Source of the DNA: Marinobacter litoralis | GTDB lineage: Bacteria; Pseudomonadota; Gammaproteobacteria; Pseudomonadales; Oleiphilaceae | NCBI RefSeq assembly: GCF_003336705.1 | Contig: NZ_QMDL01000002.1 | Span: 667,262-731,261, forward strand | Direction: 5' to 3' | Length of the DNA stretch: 64,000 bases | In this document: in pieces, positions 36,100 through 47,168 of the stretch | How the letters are laid out: every line of letters starts with the position of its first letter | Numbering within the stretch: the first letter of the stretch is position 1 | Translations under genes and position numbers: made by a program | The notes under the pieces: model-generated | Told to the model about the DNA's origin: nothing | The model's database searches: none | What the model saw: only the letters and a program-made list of their open reading frames with translations

Positions 36100-38639
36100 T
36101 AGGCCCCCGTAGACTCGAGCTGACGTTCAACGCGAACGCGATCGAAGACTTCGATCTGGTCGCCCACTTTCACATCGTAACCCTTAACACCGATACCACA
36201 CTCCATACCGTTACGTACTTCTTGTACGTCGTCTTTGAAGCGGCGCAGAGATTCCAGCTCGCCCTCGAAGATCACCACGTTGTCACGCAGTACACGGATC
36301 GGCTTGTTGCGGTATACATTACCCTCGGTAACCATACAGCCGGCAACCTGACCGAACTTCGGTGAACGGAATACGTCGCGCACATCGGCGATACCGACGA
36401 TGTCTTCGCGGAATTCTGGCTTCAGCATGCCGGTCAGGGCCGCTTTAACGTCATCCAGCATGTTATAGATGATGCTGTAGTAACGAAGATCCAGACCTTC
36501 TTTCTCGACCAATCGCTTAGCCGCGGTATCGGCACGAACGTTGAAGCCGAAGATAACCGCGTTGGTGGCCATGGCCAGGCTCACGTCAGTTTCGGCGATA
36601 CCGCCGACACCGGAAGACACCACCTTGACCTGCACTTCGTCGTTACCCATATCGCGCAAGGCTTTGGTAATCGCCTCGAGGGTACCGCGCACGTCGGTCT
36701 TCAGAACAACGTTAAGGGTCTTAACCTCATCCTTGCCCATGTTTTCGAACATGTTCTCAAGCTTGGCTGCTTGCTGACGCTGCAGACGGCTTTCACGCTC
36801 GCGAGTCTGGCGCAATTCGGCCAGCTCTTTTGCCTTCTTCTCGTCAGACACGGCGTAGAATTCGTCACCTGCATCCGGTGTGCCGTTCAGGCCTAAAATC
36901 TCAACCGGGATGGACGGACCCGCAGACTTAACCTGCTTGCCAGCTTCGTTGGTCATGGCGCGAACCTTACCGAAGAAGGATCCAGCAACAACCATTTCAC
37001 CCTGACGCAGAGTACCGTTCTGAACCAGAACCGTCGCAACCGAACCACGGCCGCGTTCCAGACTGGATTCAACGACAACACCTTTCGCAGACGCATCTGG
37101 AGAAGCTTCAAGTTCAAGTACTTCGGCCTGCAGCAGCACCGCTTCGAGCAAGCTGTCGATACCTAAACCAGTATGCGCTGAAACCGGCACAAACTGGACG
37201 TCACCGCCCCAGTCTTCCGGAATGACATCCAACGCCGACAGTTCGGTTTTGATGCGATCAGGATCCGCTTCTTCTTTGTCCATCTTGTTGATGGCAACAA
37301 CCAGCGGTACACCGGCAGACTTGGCGTGCTCTACTGCTTCCTTGGTCTGTGGCATTACACCGTCATCGGCCGCTACAACCAGAATGACGATATCGGTGCA
37401 CTGGGCACCACGAGCACGCATCGCTGTAAAGGCTGCGTGGCCCGGGGTATCCAGGAAGGACACCATGCCGTGATCGGTTTCAACGTGGTATGCACCAATA
37501 TGCTGGGTAATACCACCGGATTCGCCAGCCGCCACTTTGGTGCGACGAATGTAATCAAGCAGGGAAGTTTTACCGTGGTCAACGTGGCCCATTACACTCA
37601 CAACCGGAGCGCGCTTGATCTTCTCTTTGCCTTCGTCCTGATCGGTGATGTTGCTCAGCACTTCTTCTTCAAGTGCGTCATCACTGATGCTTACCGGCTT
37701 GTGACCCAACTCTTCAGTTACCAGGATGGCAGTTTCCTGATCCAGAGGCTGGTTGATGGTGGCCATCACGCCCATGCCCATCAGAGTTTTGATGACATCA
37801 GCGGCTTTAACAGCCATACGCTGGGCGAGATCACCAACGGTGATCGTTTCTGGAATCTGTACTTCTCTTACCATGGGCTTGGTTGGCCTCTCGAAAGCAT
37901 GACGCTTTTCTTTCGTTTTCTTTTTGGCCCGTAGCTGCTTGCGAGGAACGGTTTCATCATCCTCGGAAATCACCAGAGGCTCCTCTGGTCGGCTACGTGG
38001 ACCGCGATGGCCAGCCTGCTTCTTCTTAGGCTTGCCGTCATCATCATCGCCGCGCTCACGCCCTTTCTCTTTCTTTTTCTTCGGCTTGCGATCCCGCCCG
38101 TCTTCTTCTGGCGGAGGCATCGGAATATCCTCAGGCGCAGTTTCAACGACCGGCTCTGGCTCTTTGGCTTCAGGCGCTTTAGGCGCTTCTGCCACTTCAG
38201 CCTGCTCTTTCGGCGCTTCAGTTTCCGGCTGGACTGGTGCCTGCTCGGCAGCCACTTGCGGCGCTTCTTGTGGCGCAGCCTCTTGCACAACCGGCTGCTC
38301 TACGGGCTCTTCCTGCTTCGGAGCTTCGGCTTCCGGCTCAGGCTGCAGTTCGGCACGCTTGATATAAGTACGACGCTTGCGCACTTCCACATTAACTGTT
38401 TTGGCTTTACCCGCTTTCAACGTGGTCGTTGTCTTGCGCTTGAGCGTGATCTTCCGCGGCTCTGCTTCGTCATCGCCGTGGCTCTTTCTCAGATAATCCA
38501 GCAACTGCTGTTTCTCATCGCTAGACACAGCATCATTTTCGCTACGAGCTTGCAGCCCGGCTTCAACGATCTGCTTCAGCAAACGATCCACGGGAGCGCC
38601 TACATCTGCGGCCAGTTGTTTTACCGTTACATCAGTCAT
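36099..38639 (-). CDS. infB: Translation initiation factor IF-2
   Basis: 846 aa. An N-terminal IF2-associated domain ([23 protein letters not shown]) leads to a long low-complexity Glu/Pro/Ala/Lys linker (about 90-240), then the GTPase core with [23 protein letters not shown] and NKMD, and the C-terminal domains that bind fMet-tRNA. It promotes 50S joining at initiation. Length and layout match the long form (alpha) of E. coli; internal starts for shorter forms could exist but I cannot confirm them. Confidence 0.98.
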   Translation of the reverse strand: MTDVTVKQLAADVGAPVDRLLKQIVEAGLQARSENDAVSSDEKQQLLDYLRKSHGDDEAEPRKITLKRKTTTTLKAGKAKTVNVEVRKRRTYIKRAELQPEPEAEAPKQEEPVEQPVVQEAAPQEAPQVAAEQAPVQPETEAPKEQAEVAEAPKAPEAKEPEPVVETAPEDIPMPPPEEDGRDRKPKKKKEKGRERGDDDDGKPKKKQAGHRGPRSRPEEPLVISEDDETVPRKQLRAKKKTKEKRHAFERPTKPMVREVQIPETITVGDLAQRMAVKAADVIKTLMGMGVMATINQPLDQETAILVTEELGHKPVSISDDALEEEVLSNITDQDEGKEKIKRAPVVSVMGHVDHGKTSLLDYIRRTKVAAGESGGITQHIGAYHVETDHGMVSFLDTPGHAAFTAMRARGAQCTDIVILVVAADDGVMPQTKEAVEHAKSAGVPLVVAINKMDKEEADPDRIKTELSALDVIPEDWGGDVQFVPVSAHTGLGIDSLLEAVLLQAEVLELEASPDASAKGVVVESSLERGRGSVATVLVQNGTLRQGEMVVAGSFFGKVRAMTNEAGKQVKSAGPSIPVEILGLNGTPDAGDEFYAVSDEKKAKELAELRQTRERESRLQRQQAAKLENMFENMGKDEVKTLNVVLKTDVRGTLEAITKALRDMGNDEVQVKVVSSGVGGIAETDVSLAMATNAVIFGFNVRADTAAKRLVEKEGLDLRYYSIIYNMLDDVKAALTGMLKPEFREDIVGIADVRDVFRSPKFGQVAGCMVTEGNVYRNKPIRVLRDNVVIFEGELESLRRFKDDVQEVRNGMECGIGVKGYDVKVGDQIEVFDRVRVERQLESTGA

Positions 38640-38659
38640 ACTGGTCCTCCTCTCCCGAA

Positions 38660-40153
38660 TCAGGCCTGGTCTTCAAACCAGGGTGCACGTGCTGTCATAA
38701 TCAGTTGACCTGCACGCTCTTCATCAACACCTTCGATCTCAAGCAGATCATCAACCGACTGCTCTGCGAGATCTTCCATCGTGCGAACGCCCATGCCGGC
38801 CAACTTAAACGCCAGTGCTCGCTCCATACCGTCCATTTCCAGGAGGTCGTCAGCAGGCTCTGATCCTTCAAGGGCTTCTTCACCGGCCAAGGCCTGGTTT
38901 AACAAGGCATCTTTGGCGCGTTTACGAAGTTCAGTCACGGTGTCTTCGTCCAGTCCGTCGATGGCCAACATTTCTTCCATCGGCACATAGGCCACTTCTT
39001 CAATGGAGGAGAAGCCTTCTTCGATCAGGACACTTGCAAATTCTTCATCAACATCAAGATGCTTAGTGAAGTGCTCAAGCAAACGGCCAAGCTCTTGCTC
39101 TTGACGCTCGCCCGCTTCTTCTTCGGTCATCACGTTCAATGTCCAGCCAGTCAGCTCTGTGGCCAAACGAACGTTCTGCCCGTTTCGACCAATAGCCTGG
39201 GCCAGATTGTCTTCAGCAACAGCAACGTCCATGGTGTGACGATCTTCGTCCATCACGATGGAGGCAACTTCGGCCGGAGCCATGGCATTGATAACCAGCT
39301 GTGCCGGGTTGTCGTCCCAAAGAACGATATCCACACGCTCACCGCCCAGCTCGTTAGAAACGGCCTGAACACGTGAACCGCGCATACCCACACACGCCCC
39401 AACCGGATCGATACGACGGTCATTGGTTTTCACGGCAATCTTGGCACGTGAACCGGGATCACGGGCAGCGCCACGGATTTCGATCAGCTCTTCGGCGATC
39501 TCGGGCACTTCAATGCGGAACAACTCGATCAGCATCTGGGCATCAGTACGGCTCAGAATCAACTGCGGACCACGATGATCAACGCGGATTTCCAGCAACA
39601 GGGCGCGCACACGATCGCCCATCCGGAATGTCTCGCGAGCAATCAGGTGTTCACGAGGCAACAGTGCTTCAGCGTTGCTGCCCAGATCCACGATTACGTT
39701 GTCGCGGGTTACCTTCTTAACCGTACCGGAAACCAGCTCGCCCACACGATCGCGGTAGCTGTCTACGATTTTGGAGCGTTCAGCTTCACGAACTTTCTGG
39801 AAGATAATCTGCTTGGCAGCCTGTGCGCCGATACGACCGAAAGCAACGGATTCTGTTTTCTCTTCGTACATGTCACCCGGCTGCAGCGAGGAATCAATTT
39901 CTTCCGCTTCCTGCATGGTCAGCTCGGTGCCCAATGCGGGAACCGCGTCGTTGTCTACCACCAACCAGCGGCGGAAGGTTTCGTATTCGCCGGTACGACG
40001 GTCGATGGATACGCGGATATCCGCCTCTTCATCTTCATAACGTTTTTTGGCAGCAGTGGCGAGCGCAAGCTCGATGGCCTCAAAAATCACGTCCTTGTCG
40101 ACGCCCTTCTCGTTCGAGACGGTTTCCACTACCAGCAAGATCTCTTTACTCAT
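38660..40153 (-). CDS. nusA: Transcription termination/antitermination factor NusA
   Basis: 497 aa. The N-terminal RNA-polymerase-binding domain ([17 protein letters not shown]) is followed by S1, two KH domains ([27 protein letters not shown] and the next repeat) and two acidic C-terminal repeats ([41 protein letters not shown]). It binds elongating RNA polymerase and modulates pausing and hairpin termination, which is notable given the terminators in its own operon leader. It lies 20 bases upstream of infB. Confidence 0.98.
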   Translation of the reverse strand: MSKEILLVVETVSNEKGVDKDVIFEAIELALATAAKKRYEDEEADIRVSIDRRTGEYETFRRWLVVDNDAVPALGTELTMQEAEEIDSSLQPGDMYEEKTESVAFGRIGAQAAKQIIFQKVREAERSKIVDSYRDRVGELVSGTVKKVTRDNVIVDLGSNAEALLPREHLIARETFRMGDRVRALLLEIRVDHRGPQLILSRTDAQMLIELFRIEVPEIAEELIEIRGAARDPGSRAKIAVKTNDRRIDPVGACVGMRGSRVQAVSNELGGERVDIVLWDDNPAQLVINAMAPAEVASIVMDEDRHTMDVAVAEDNLAQAIGRNGQNVRLATELTGWTLNVMTEEEAGERQEQELGRLLEHFTKHLDVDEEFASVLIEEGFSSIEEVAYVPMEEMLAIDGLDEDTVTELRKRAKDALLNQALAGEEALEGSEPADDLLEMDGMERALAFKLAGMGVRTMEDLAEQSVDDLLEIEGVDEERAGQLIMTARAPWFEDQA

Positions 40154-40206
40154 GCGATTGCCCTGCCTTCAAAATAATCAGTACACCTAAAAGTTCTTGA
40201 ATTCGT

Positions 40207-40668
40207 TTATTCAAAAACCGGAACGATATTGGCTTTATCAATACTGTCGAACGGCAACAGGTACTCGTGATCATCAACCACGATAACAACCTCATCACCT
40301 TCAACACCCTTGATCAGGCCTTGGAATTTTCTGCGCCCCTCAAAAGCCATACGGAGCTTTAGTTGAACCTTGTGCCCAACAAACGCCTGATAATGCTCAA
40401 GACGAAACAGCGGCCGATCCATCCCCGGGGATGAAACTTCCAACGTATATTCACTCTGAATGGGGTCTTCCACATCCATCACGCCACTGACTTGACGACT
40501 GACTTTCTCGCAGTCTTCAATGCCAATACCGTTTTCGGCGTCATCGATAAAAACCCGAAGCATCGACTGATAGCCACGAGAACGAAATTCGATACCCCAA
40601 AACTCATATCCGAGCCCTTCTACCACCGGGCGCAGTATCTCTTCGAGTTGATTAAGCTTGGCTGACAA
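40207..40668 (-). CDS. rimP: Ribosome maturation factor RimP
   Basis: 153 aa. An alpha/beta N-terminal domain ([28 protein letters not shown]) is followed by a small SH3-like C-terminal barrel ([31 protein letters not shown]). It assists 30S assembly. The start is TTG (40666-40668), supported by GGAGG nine bases upstream; no suitable ATG exists. It is the first gene of rimP-nusA-infB, behind a 228-base leader with terminators. Confidence 0.95.
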   Translation of the reverse strand: MSAKLNQLEEILRPVVEGLGYEFWGIEFRSRGYQSMLRVFIDDAENGIGIEDCEKVSRQVSGVMDVEDPIQSEYTLEVSSPGMDRPLFRLEHYQAFVGHKVQLKLRMAFEGRRKFQGLIKGVEGDEVVIVVDDHEYLLPFDSIDKANIVPVFE

Positions 40669-40713
40669 GTGTCGCCGCCTCCGTCTTGAGAATTTTCAAT
40701 GTACAAAAACAAA

Positions 40714-40738
40714 AAAAGGGCTGTTGATCAGCCCTTTT
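40714..40738 (-). terminator. Second intrinsic terminator in the rimP leader
   Basis: AAAAGGGCTG and CAGCCCTTTT form a 10-bp stem with a five-base loop; read on the minus strand it is followed by seven Ts. It lies 46 bases before rimP, downstream of the leader promoter, so it must be read through for rimP expression. Confidence 0.88.
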
Positions 40739-40772
40739 ATGCACTAGGGCCCTTGCGCCAGGCCCCTTAATC

Positions 40773-40799
40773 AAAAAGCCCCTGAAAATGGGGCTTTTT
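40773..40799 (-). terminator. First intrinsic terminator in the rimP leader
   Basis: AAAAAGCCCC and GGGGCTTTTT form a perfect 10-bp stem with a seven-base loop and a T-run on either strand. On the minus strand it ends a predicted transcript of about 120 nt starting near 40896. Confidence 0.9.
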
Positions 40800-40902
40800 G
40801 TTGCAAGAATTCGCAGAAAGCCAAACCCAAAACGGCTAACTGCCGACAGACACCTGGCCTGCCTGGAAGCCAGGACGAATCGCTGACTCCAATATCCGCG
40901 GA

Positions 40903-40931
40903 AGTATAGAGATACGAAGCGGATCGGTCAA
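40903..40931 (-). promoter_or_regulatory. Sigma-70 promoter of the rimP-nusA-infB operon
   Basis: On the minus strand, TTGACC (40926-40931), a 17-base spacer and TATACT (40903-40908) form a near-consensus promoter. It lies just downstream of the tRNA-Leu terminator and points into the rimP leader. Confidence 0.75.
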
Positions 40932-40941
40932 GGACCGACCA

Positions 40942-40978
40942 AACAAAGACGGCCTGGTTAAACCAAGCCGTCTTTGTT
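40942..40978 (-). terminator. Terminator of secG-tRNA-Leu
   Basis: AACAAAGACGGC (40942-40953) pairs perfectly with GCCGTCTTTGTT (40967-40978). On the minus strand it lies six bases after the tRNA CCA end and isolates the tRNA transcript from the rimP operon. Confidence 0.85.
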
Positions 40979-40984
40979 GAAAAT

Positions 40985-41069
40985 TGGTGCCCAGGGCCGG
41001 ACTCGAACCGGCACAGCTCTCGCTACCACCCCCTCAAGATGGCGTGTCTACCAATTTCACCACCTGGGC
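40985..41069 (-). tRNA. tRNA-Leu (anticodon GAG)
   Basis: 85 nt with encoded CCA. The seven-base acceptor stem GCCCAGG/CCTGGGC, D-loop GGTAGACAC, anticodon loop TTGAGGG (anticodon GAG), a long variable arm typical of leucine tRNAs and T-loop GGTTCGAGTCC are all present. It starts nine bases after the secG stop, as leuU does in E. coli. No tRNA-fMet follows. Confidence 0.97.
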
Positions 41070-41078
41070 AAAAACTCT

Positions 41079-41441
41079 TTACTCGAGCTCAGGAAGCTCG
41101 TTTTCTTTCGAATCGCTGCTTGCGCCCTCATCCAGAGCAGGAACCTGCTCTGCAGACGATTCCTGAAGCATAGGGATGCCAGCTTCACCGGCCACTTCAG
41201 CACGCTGCTTGGCAAAAATCGCCAGCGAAAAACTTGTCACAAAAAATACAACCGCCATCAAGGTGGTTACACGGGTCAAAAAGCTGCCACTGCCCTGACT
41301 ACCAAAAACGGTCTGGGAAGCACCACCACCGAACGCCGCACCGGCATCCGCGCCCTTGCCCTGCTGAATCAGGACGACACCAACCAGCGCCACGGCGATA
41401 ACGACGTGAACAACAACTACTAGTGTTTCGATCCAATCCAT
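41079..41441 (-). CDS. secG: Preprotein translocase subunit SecG
   Basis: 120 aa. Two hydrophobic segments (TLVVVVHVVIAVALVGVVLI and TTLMAVVFFVTSFSLAIF) flank a cytoplasmic loop with QQGKGADAGAAFGGGASQTVFGSQGS, the SecG signature. It supports SecYE-mediated export. The C-terminal tail is acidic. It lies 24 bases after tpiA and nine before tRNA-Leu; all three are probably co-transcribed. Confidence 0.96.
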   Translation of the reverse strand: MDWIETLVVVVHVVIAVALVGVVLIQQGKGADAGAAFGGGASQTVFGSQGSGSFLTRVTTLMAVVFFVTSFSLAIFAKQRAEVAGEAGIPMLQESSAEQVPALDEGASSDSKENELPELE

Positions 41442-41465
41442 ACAGACTCTCGTATTCGTTTCGGC

Positions 41466-42224
41466 TTAGCTACCCGCCGGGAATGACCGACAGATACTAA
41501 TAAACTCGTCAGCCTTAAGGGAAGCTCCACCTATAAGACCACCATCGATATCGGGCTCTGAAAACAGAGCGGCAGCATTATCCGCTTTTACACTGCCGCC
41601 GTAAAGTACCGAAATCTCTTCTGCGGGTGCATCCATCGTTTTCAGGACACTACGAATCTCCGCATGCATCGCTTGGGCATCTTCAGCCGTAGCTGTTTTG
41701 CCCGTACCTATGGCCCAAACAGGCTCATAAGCCACTACAATCCCTTCCCACTGATCGCCTGCAACACCGGCCAAACCACGTCTGACCTGCTCGGCAACCA
41801 CTTGCTCAGCCTCGCCGGCATCACGCTGCTCCAGCGTTTCGCCCACACAGAGAACCGCCGTCAAACCGCTCTCGAGCACACGCTCAACCTTGCGGGCCAC
41901 CACATCATCACTTTCACCAAAAAGCTGACGACGCTCGGAATGACCTACAAGCACAAAGCTGCAACCCAGATCTTTCGCCATATCGGCAGACACTTCGCCG
42001 GTGTAAGCTCCAGACTGCCACTCACTAACGTTCTGCACACCCAAGGCAAGCTTGCCATCGGATTGCTGCTGAACCAGAGGCACGTATGGTGCAGGGGGAA
42101 TAACAACCACTTCAGCAGCGTCATCCAGCCCGACAGCACGATCACAAATCACGCCAACCAGTTGCTGCACGAGATCTTTCGACCCGTTCATCTTCCAGTT
42201 TCCGGCTACAATTTTACGGCGCAT
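41466..42224 (-). CDS. tpiA: Triose-phosphate isomerase
   Basis: 252 aa TIM barrel. It has the substrate-binding Lys in GNWKMNG, catalytic His in VGHSERR, catalytic Glu in VAYEPVWAIGTGK and the phosphate-binding YGGSVKADN and GLIGGASL. It interconverts dihydroxyacetone phosphate and glyceraldehyde 3-phosphate. The ATG at 42224 gives the normal MRRKIVAGNWKMNG start; the frame is open 22 codons upstream. Confidence 0.98.
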   Translation of the reverse strand: MRRKIVAGNWKMNGSKDLVQQLVGVICDRAVGLDDAAEVVVIPPAPYVPLVQQQSDGKLALGVQNVSEWQSGAYTGEVSADMAKDLGCSFVLVGHSERRQLFGESDDVVARKVERVLESGLTAVLCVGETLEQRDAGEAEQVVAEQVRRGLAGVAGDQWEGIVVAYEPVWAIGTGKTATAEDAQAMHAEIRSVLKTMDAPAEEISVLYGGSVKADNAAALFSEPDIDGGLIGGASLKADEFISICRSFPAGS

Positions 42225-42305
42225 ATGAACTCTCAAACGTCCTGAGCGTAAGCGAGGGCGAACTATACAGCAGAGATTTCGTCTGCACAACCGCCCCGTT
42301 TTGAA

Positions 42306-43649
42306 TCAGGCAGTTGACCGCTCAACCACCTCTGCCAGGGTCTCCGCGACCCGGGCAATTTCGGCTGCATCTTTGCCTTCCGCCATCACCCGAATCAACG
42401 GCTCGGTGCCCGATGCCCGCAAGAGAATCCGCCCCGAATCGCCCAGATCTGCTTCAGCCTGACGCATCGCGCTCACAATGTCGTCCCGGCTAAGCGGATC
42501 GAAGCGCTGCTCGACTCTTACGTTAATCATGGTTTGCGGCAACTTATTCATACCACTACGCAGCTCTGACAATGTTTTGCCCGAGTTACCAATGGCCAGA
42601 AGCACCTGCAAGGCAGATATCACACCATCGCCCGTGCCGATACAATCCCGAATCACCATGTGGCCGGAGCCTTCGCCACCCACCAACCAGTCATTAGCCA
42701 GCAACCGCTCCATAACATAACGATCGCCTACCTTTGCCCGTTCGAAGGGTATATCCAGCTCTTGCAGCGCCAGCTCGACACCCAAATTGGTCATTAGCGT
42801 GCCAACCACACCACCCTCAAGGCGACCCTCAGCTCGACGCTGAGAAGCCAGGATGTACAGCAACTCGTCACCATCCACTTCCGAACCGTCCCGATCGACC
42901 ATCAACACCCGGTCGCCATCGCCATCGAAAGCAATACCAAGATCGGCCCCTTTCTCTGTGACGGCTTGCTTCAACGACTCCAAATGGGTGGAACCCACAT
43001 TCAAGTTGATATTCAGGCCATCAGGCTCTGCGCCAATAACGGTGAGCTTGGCACCCAACTCTCGAAACACCTTGGGTGCCACGTGATAGGTTGCGCCGTG
43101 GGCGCAATCAAGCACCACATGCAGACCGTCGAGCGTAAACTCGTTCGGAACGGTACTCTTGCAGAATTCAACATATCGGCCTGGCGCATCATCTACACGA
43201 CTGACCTTACCCAGCTCGTTCGGCTCACACACTTCAATCGGCTTATCTAACCAGCGTTCGATTTCAGCCTCGAGCGCGTCATCCAGCTTGGTACCCGCAG
43301 CCGAGAAAAACTTGATTCCGTTGTCATGATGCGGGTTGTGGGAGGCACTGATTACGATGCCCGCCGAGGCCCGAAACGTTCGCGTGAGATAGGCAATGGC
43401 CGGCGTCGGCATAGGGCCTAACAACTTCACATCGACCCCGGCAGCGGAGAGCCCTGCTTCCAGCGCGGACTCAAACATATAACCTGACAGGCGAGTATCT
43501 TTACCAATCAACACACTGTTGCGCTGACCCGCTTTTTTGAAGGCCTGACCGGCGGCCCAGCCAAGATGGAGCATAAACTCCGGCGTAATCGGCTGCTCAC
43601 CCACTCGACCGCGAATGCCGTCGGTACCAAAATATTTACGCTGGGACAT
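42306..43649 (-). CDS. glmM: Phosphoglucosamine mutase
   Basis: 447 aa. It has an N-terminal [13 protein letters not shown], the active phosphoserine loop [17 protein letters not shown] (near residue 100), metal-binding DGDGDR and the sugar-binding GEGSGH. It converts glucosamine 6-phosphate to glucosamine 1-phosphate for peptidoglycan and LPS. The start overlaps the folP stop by one base (TAATG). Confidence 0.98.
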   Translation of the reverse strand: MSQRKYFGTDGIRGRVGEQPITPEFMLHLGWAAGQAFKKAGQRNSVLIGKDTRLSGYMFESALEAGLSAAGVDVKLLGPMPTPAIAYLTRTFRASAGIVISASHNPHHDNGIKFFSAAGTKLDDALEAEIERWLDKPIEVCEPNELGKVSRVDDAPGRYVEFCKSTVPNEFTLDGLHVVLDCAHGATYHVAPKVFRELGAKLTVIGAEPDGLNINLNVGSTHLESLKQAVTEKGADLGIAFDGDGDRVLMVDRDGSEVDGDELLYILASQRRAEGRLEGGVVGTLMTNLGVELALQELDIPFERAKVGDRYVMERLLANDWLVGGEGSGHMVIRDCIGTGDGVISALQVLLAIGNSGKTLSELRSGMNKLPQTMINVRVEQRFDPLSRDDIVSAMRQAEADLGDSGRILLRASGTEPLIRVMAEGKDAAEIARVAETLAEVVERSTA

Positions 43650-44479
43650 TACATTGCCTCCTTAACTGCCGTTACCACTTTAACGGCGTCCACAGTTTCC
43701 CTGACGTCATGCACCCGCAGAATGCTCGCGCCTTTCATGGCCGATATTGTCGCGGCTGCAAGGCTTGCAGACAACCTTTCATTCACCTCGCGGCCTGTGA
43801 TGACACCGAGCATCGACTTTCTTGAGATGCCGATCAGGAGTGGATGACCTAGCATATGCATTTGCTCCATACCGGCCAGAAGCTGAACGTTGTGCTCAAC
43901 GGTTTTTCCGAACCCGAAGCCTGGATCCAGAATAATATTCTCCGGCAACACACCAGCCGCCTCCGCCACCCGGACACGCTCGGTCAGAAACGAGCTCACT
44001 TCCCGGCGCACATTTCGGTAATTCGGCGAATCCTGCATGGTGTCGGGCTCGCCCTGGATATGCATAAGGCACACGGGCACACCGGCTTGTGCCGCTACTT
44101 CCGGCGCACCGTCTCGCTGAAGGGCTCGAACGTCATTGATCAAGCCTGCGCCGATTTTAACCGTCTCGGCCATAACCATCGGGTTACTGGTATCCACCGA
44201 CACCACTACATCCAGCTCACGGGCGATCGCTTCCACAACCGGGCACACCCGGTCCAACTCTTGCTGCGTAGATACGGGGGCCGCGCCCGGACGGGTAGAC
44301 TCGCCGCCCACATCGATAAAGGCTGCTCCGTCCGCAACCATTTGCTTCGCCCTAAGCAACGCAGCATCCACGCTATTGAACTGGCCACCATCCGAGAAAG
44401 AGTCGGGCGTCACATTAAGAATGCCCATCACATGACAATCGGACAGATCAAGTTGACGGCCAGCAAAGTTAACCTTCAT
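43649..44479 (-). CDS. folP: Dihydropteroate synthase
   Basis: 276 aa TIM barrel. The pterin-pyrophosphate loop [13 protein letters not shown] lies at residues 20-32, then [11 protein letters not shown] and the late GISRKS phosphate site. It joins dihydropterin pyrophosphate and p-aminobenzoate in folate synthesis and is the sulfonamide target. It lies between ftsH and glmM as in most gammaproteobacteria. Confidence 0.97.
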   Translation of the reverse strand: MKVNFAGRQLDLSDCHVMGILNVTPDSFSDGGQFNSVDAALLRAKQMVADGAAFIDVGGESTRPGAAPVSTQQELDRVCPVVEAIARELDVVVSVDTSNPMVMAETVKIGAGLINDVRALQRDGAPEVAAQAGVPVCLMHIQGEPDTMQDSPNYRNVRREVSSFLTERVRVAEAAGVLPENIILDPGFGFGKTVEHNVQLLAGMEQMHMLGHPLLIGISRKSMLGVITGREVNERLSASLAAATISAMKGASILRVHDVRETVDAVKVVTAVKEAM

Positions 44480-44522
44480 AACACAGACTCCGGAGACACA
44501 CTTTCAGGTAGACAAAAACAAA

Positions 44523-44545
44523 CGCCGCCCAGTAAATGGGCGGCG
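44523..44545 (-). terminator. Hairpin between ftsH and folP
   Basis: CGCCGCCCA and TGGGCGGCG form a perfect 9-bp stem with loop GTAAA. On the minus strand it is followed by TTTGTTTTTG, 30 bases after the ftsH stop. It may limit read-through into folP. Confidence 0.8.
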
Positions 44546-44574
44546 CTGGCTATTACTCAGTGCTTTCGAGCTGA

Positions 44575-46509
44575 TCAGTGCTCGCCAGCTGGGCGCCCTA
44601 CTCCGGGCTGCTCGCCATCATCCGAACCTTTTGGCTCGGGTGCGGGCTCCGCACTTTCCGGCGTTCCACCGGCGGAGGGACCACCGTCACCCCAGTTTTT
44701 CGGGGGGCGAGGATCACGGCCTTCCATGATGTCGTCAATCTGGAAGCGATCGATGGTTTCATACTTCATCAAAGCATGAGCCATCATATCGAGCTTCTCC
44801 CGATTCTCGACCAAGATCTGCTTGGCGGTTTCGTAGCAAGAATCGATGATATTGCGAATTTCCTCATCAATGCGCTGAGCAGTCTCCGGCGAGTAAACCG
44901 TGTGCGACTGTCCCGCCGAGCGCCCCAGGAACGGCTCTTCGCTGTCAGTATCATACTGTAGCGGCCCGAGCTTATCGGACAAGCCCCAACGGGTAACCAT
45001 GTTGCGCGCGAGACTGGTGGCACGCTCAATGTCGTTCGATGCACCGGTTGTTACACCATCCGTACCTAACGTGAGTTCTTCCGCGATACGACCACCAAAC
45101 AAGCTGCAAATGGAGCTGATCAGGTAACGCTTGGAATGACTGTACTTGTCCTCCTCAGGAAGGAACATGGTCACACCCAAAGCGCGGCCGCGAGGAATAA
45201 TGCTCACCTTGTAAACGGGATCATGCTCGGGCACCAGACGCCCCACAATCGCGTGCCCTGCCTCATGGTAGGCCGTATTCAGCTTCTCTTTCTCATTCAT
45301 CACCATGGACTTGCGTTCAGCGCCCATCATGATTTTATCTTTTGCCAGCTCCAGCTCTTCCATCGAGACCAGACGTAAGTTGCGGCGGGCCGCAAACAAC
45401 GCGGCTTCGTTCACCAGGTTGGCCAAGTCGGCACCGGAGAAGCCAGGCGTACCACGCGCGATCACAGCCGGATCGATACCATCGGCCAGCGGCACTTTTT
45501 TCATGTGCACTTTCAGGATCTGCTCACGCCCCTTGATGTCGGGCAGGCTGACAACTACCTGACGGTCGAAACGGCCCGGGCGCAGCAACGCCGGGTCCAG
45601 CACGTCCGGACGGTTAGTCGCGGCAATCACGATAACGCCTTCGTTACCTTCAAAGCCATCCATCTCAACCAGCAACTGGTTCAGGGTCTGCTCACGTTCG
45701 TCGTGACCACCACCCATGCCGGCACCACGATGGCGACCTACGGCATCGATCTCGTCGATAAAGATGATGCAGGGGCTTTGCTTCTTGGCCTGCTCGAACA
45801 TATCCCGAACACGCGAAGCACCCACACCGACGAACATCTCAACAAAGTCAGAACCCGAGATGGAGAAGAACGGCACTTTCGCCTCACCCGCGATGGCTTT
45901 CGCCAGCAGGGTTTTACCGGTACCCGGGGGGCCGACCATCAGAACACCTTTCGGAATTCGGCCACCCAGACGCTGGAATTTGCTCGGATCACGCAGGAAG
46001 TCGACCAACTCTTTAACGTCTTCTTTGGCCTCTTCAACACCCGCCACATCGCCAAAGGTCGTTTTGATCTGGTCTTCACTGAGCAGGCGAGCTTTGCTCT
46101 TTCCGAAAGACATTGGCCCTTTGCCGCCGCCACCGCCTTGCATCTGGCGCATGAAGAACATGAACAACGCGATGATGATCAGAATCGGGAACGCGGCCAC
46201 CAACAATTGAGTCCACAGACTCTGGCGCTCTGGCTCTTTACCGATCACCTCAACCTGATTGGCAAGCAGATCGTCCATCAGCTTGTTGTCTGGCACTTGA
46301 GGGCGAACCGTCTGGAACTGGGAGCCGTCTCCTCGTATACCTTGAATTTCCAGCCCGTCTACCGTCACTTGACGAACCTGACCCTGCTGGACCATTTCGA
46401 CAAACTGGGAATAATTAACTTGTTGCCCGCTGGTGGTGGGAGTGAAATTCTGAAACACCATCAGCAGCACAGCGGCTATTACTAGCCAGAGAACTAAATT
46501 TTTTGCCAT
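44575..46509 (-). CDS. ftsH: ATP-dependent zinc metalloprotease FtsH
   Basis: 644 aa, the same length as in E. coli. Two N-terminal membrane segments ([16 protein letters not shown] and [19 protein letters not shown]) flank a short periplasmic domain. The AAA+ module has GPPGTGKT and the second region of homology ([22 protein letters not shown]). The zinc site HEAGH lies near residue 415. It degrades LpxC, sigma-32 and damaged membrane proteins. ATG at 46509 gives the family start MAKNLVLWL. rlmE, normally directly upstream, is absent. Confidence 0.98.
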   Translation of the reverse strand: MAKNLVLWLVIAAVLLMVFQNFTPTTSGQQVNYSQFVEMVQQGQVRQVTVDGLEIQGIRGDGSQFQTVRPQVPDNKLMDDLLANQVEVIGKEPERQSLWTQLLVAAFPILIIIALFMFFMRQMQGGGGGKGPMSFGKSKARLLSEDQIKTTFGDVAGVEEAKEDVKELVDFLRDPSKFQRLGGRIPKGVLMVGPPGTGKTLLAKAIAGEAKVPFFSISGSDFVEMFVGVGASRVRDMFEQAKKQSPCIIFIDEIDAVGRHRGAGMGGGHDEREQTLNQLLVEMDGFEGNEGVIVIAATNRPDVLDPALLRPGRFDRQVVVSLPDIKGREQILKVHMKKVPLADGIDPAVIARGTPGFSGADLANLVNEAALFAARRNLRLVSMEELELAKDKIMMGAERKSMVMNEKEKLNTAYHEAGHAIVGRLVPEHDPVYKVSIIPRGRALGVTMFLPEEDKYSHSKRYLISSICSLFGGRIAEELTLGTDGVTTGASNDIERATSLARNMVTRWGLSDKLGPLQYDTDSEEPFLGRSAGQSHTVYSPETAQRIDEEIRNIIDSCYETAKQILVENREKLDMMAHALMKYETIDRFQIDDIMEGRDPRPPKNWGDGGPSAGGTPESAEPAPEPKGSDDGEQPGVGRPAGEH

Positions 46510-46794
46510 ATCGTTCAAGGATCATCACCTGTGAATTGCAGAGTCGCAGCCTAACCGCCGACCCTTTTCGAACACCTTACACCAAATGTACGCTCGTAAA
46601 CCAGAAGCGGCCTATCCGTAAAAGACACAGATTTCGGGAAAACGTTCCCGCCCACGAAATCCACAAACGACACTTGTAAGTGATTACAGCCATTTGTGGC
46701 GGGCAGCTATCTGTTACAATCCTCCTATTATACGCCGTTGTCAGCTTTTAAGCCGCTGACCTTTTGTTAATAGCATTGATAAAGAGATTCCATC

Positions 46795-47103
46795 ATGAGT
46801 TTGTCATCGGAACAGCGCCGGGAATACCGCGCCATCGCCCACAACCTGAAGCCCGTCATCATTGTCGGCGACAAAGGCCTGTCCGAAGGACTCCAAGAGG
46901 AGCTGGACCGCGCCCTGAACGATCACGAGCTGATCAAAATCAAGGTCGCCAGCCAGGATCGCGAAGCACGCCAAGAAGCCATTGAAGCCCTGTGCAAAAG
47001 CGCAAAAGCCGAGCTCGTGCAAACCATCGGCAAAATTGCCGTGATTCTGCGCCGGTCCAAAAAGCCGAATCCGAAGCTTTCAAACCTGCTCAGAAACAAA
47101 TAA
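46795..47103 (+). CDS. yhbY: Ribosome assembly RNA-binding protein YhbY (CRM domain)
   Basis: 102 aa single CRM/YhbY domain: YRAIAHNLKPVIIVGDKGLSEGLQEELDRAL, then the GxxG-like loop and TIGKIAVILRRSKKP. It associates with pre-50S particles. Divergent from ftsH across 276 bases; in relatives rlmE lies in that gap. It has its own terminator. Confidence 0.95.
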   Translation: MSLSSEQRREYRAIAHNLKPVIIVGDKGLSEGLQEELDRALNDHELIKIKVASQDREARQEAIEALCKSAKAELVQTIGKIAVILRRSKKPNPKLSNLLRNK

Positions 47104-47117
47104 CGCCCGTGCAATAA

Positions 47118-47152
47118 AAAAGCCGGCCCGAGGTTCCCTCCGGCCGGCTTTT
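47118..47152. terminator. Bidirectional terminator between yhbY and greA
   Basis: AAAAGCCGGCC (47118-47128) pairs perfectly with GGCCGGCTTTT (47142-47152). It lies between convergent yhbY and greA. Confidence 0.9.
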
Positions 47153-47168
47153 CTTTGCCTGCAATACG

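Larger units (their letters stand above)
40714..40896 (-). ncRNA. rimP-nusA leader RNA (candidate attenuator)
   Basis: The interval from the predicted start near 40896 to the end of the second terminator has no ORF. It includes a stem around CTGGC/GCCAG (about 40850-40875) and two tandem intrinsic terminators before rimP. A rimP leader attenuator has been proposed computationally in gammaproteobacteria from conserved premature terminators; this fits that description. NusA itself stimulates hairpin termination, so feedback on its own operon is a natural hypothesis. Confidence 0.6.

Noticed and set aside
40739-40984. A tRNA-fMet gene between tRNA-Leu and rimP, as metY in E. coli
   Set aside because: No cloverleaf, CAT anticodon stem or CCA-ended acceptor can be built; the interval is promoter and leader sequence.
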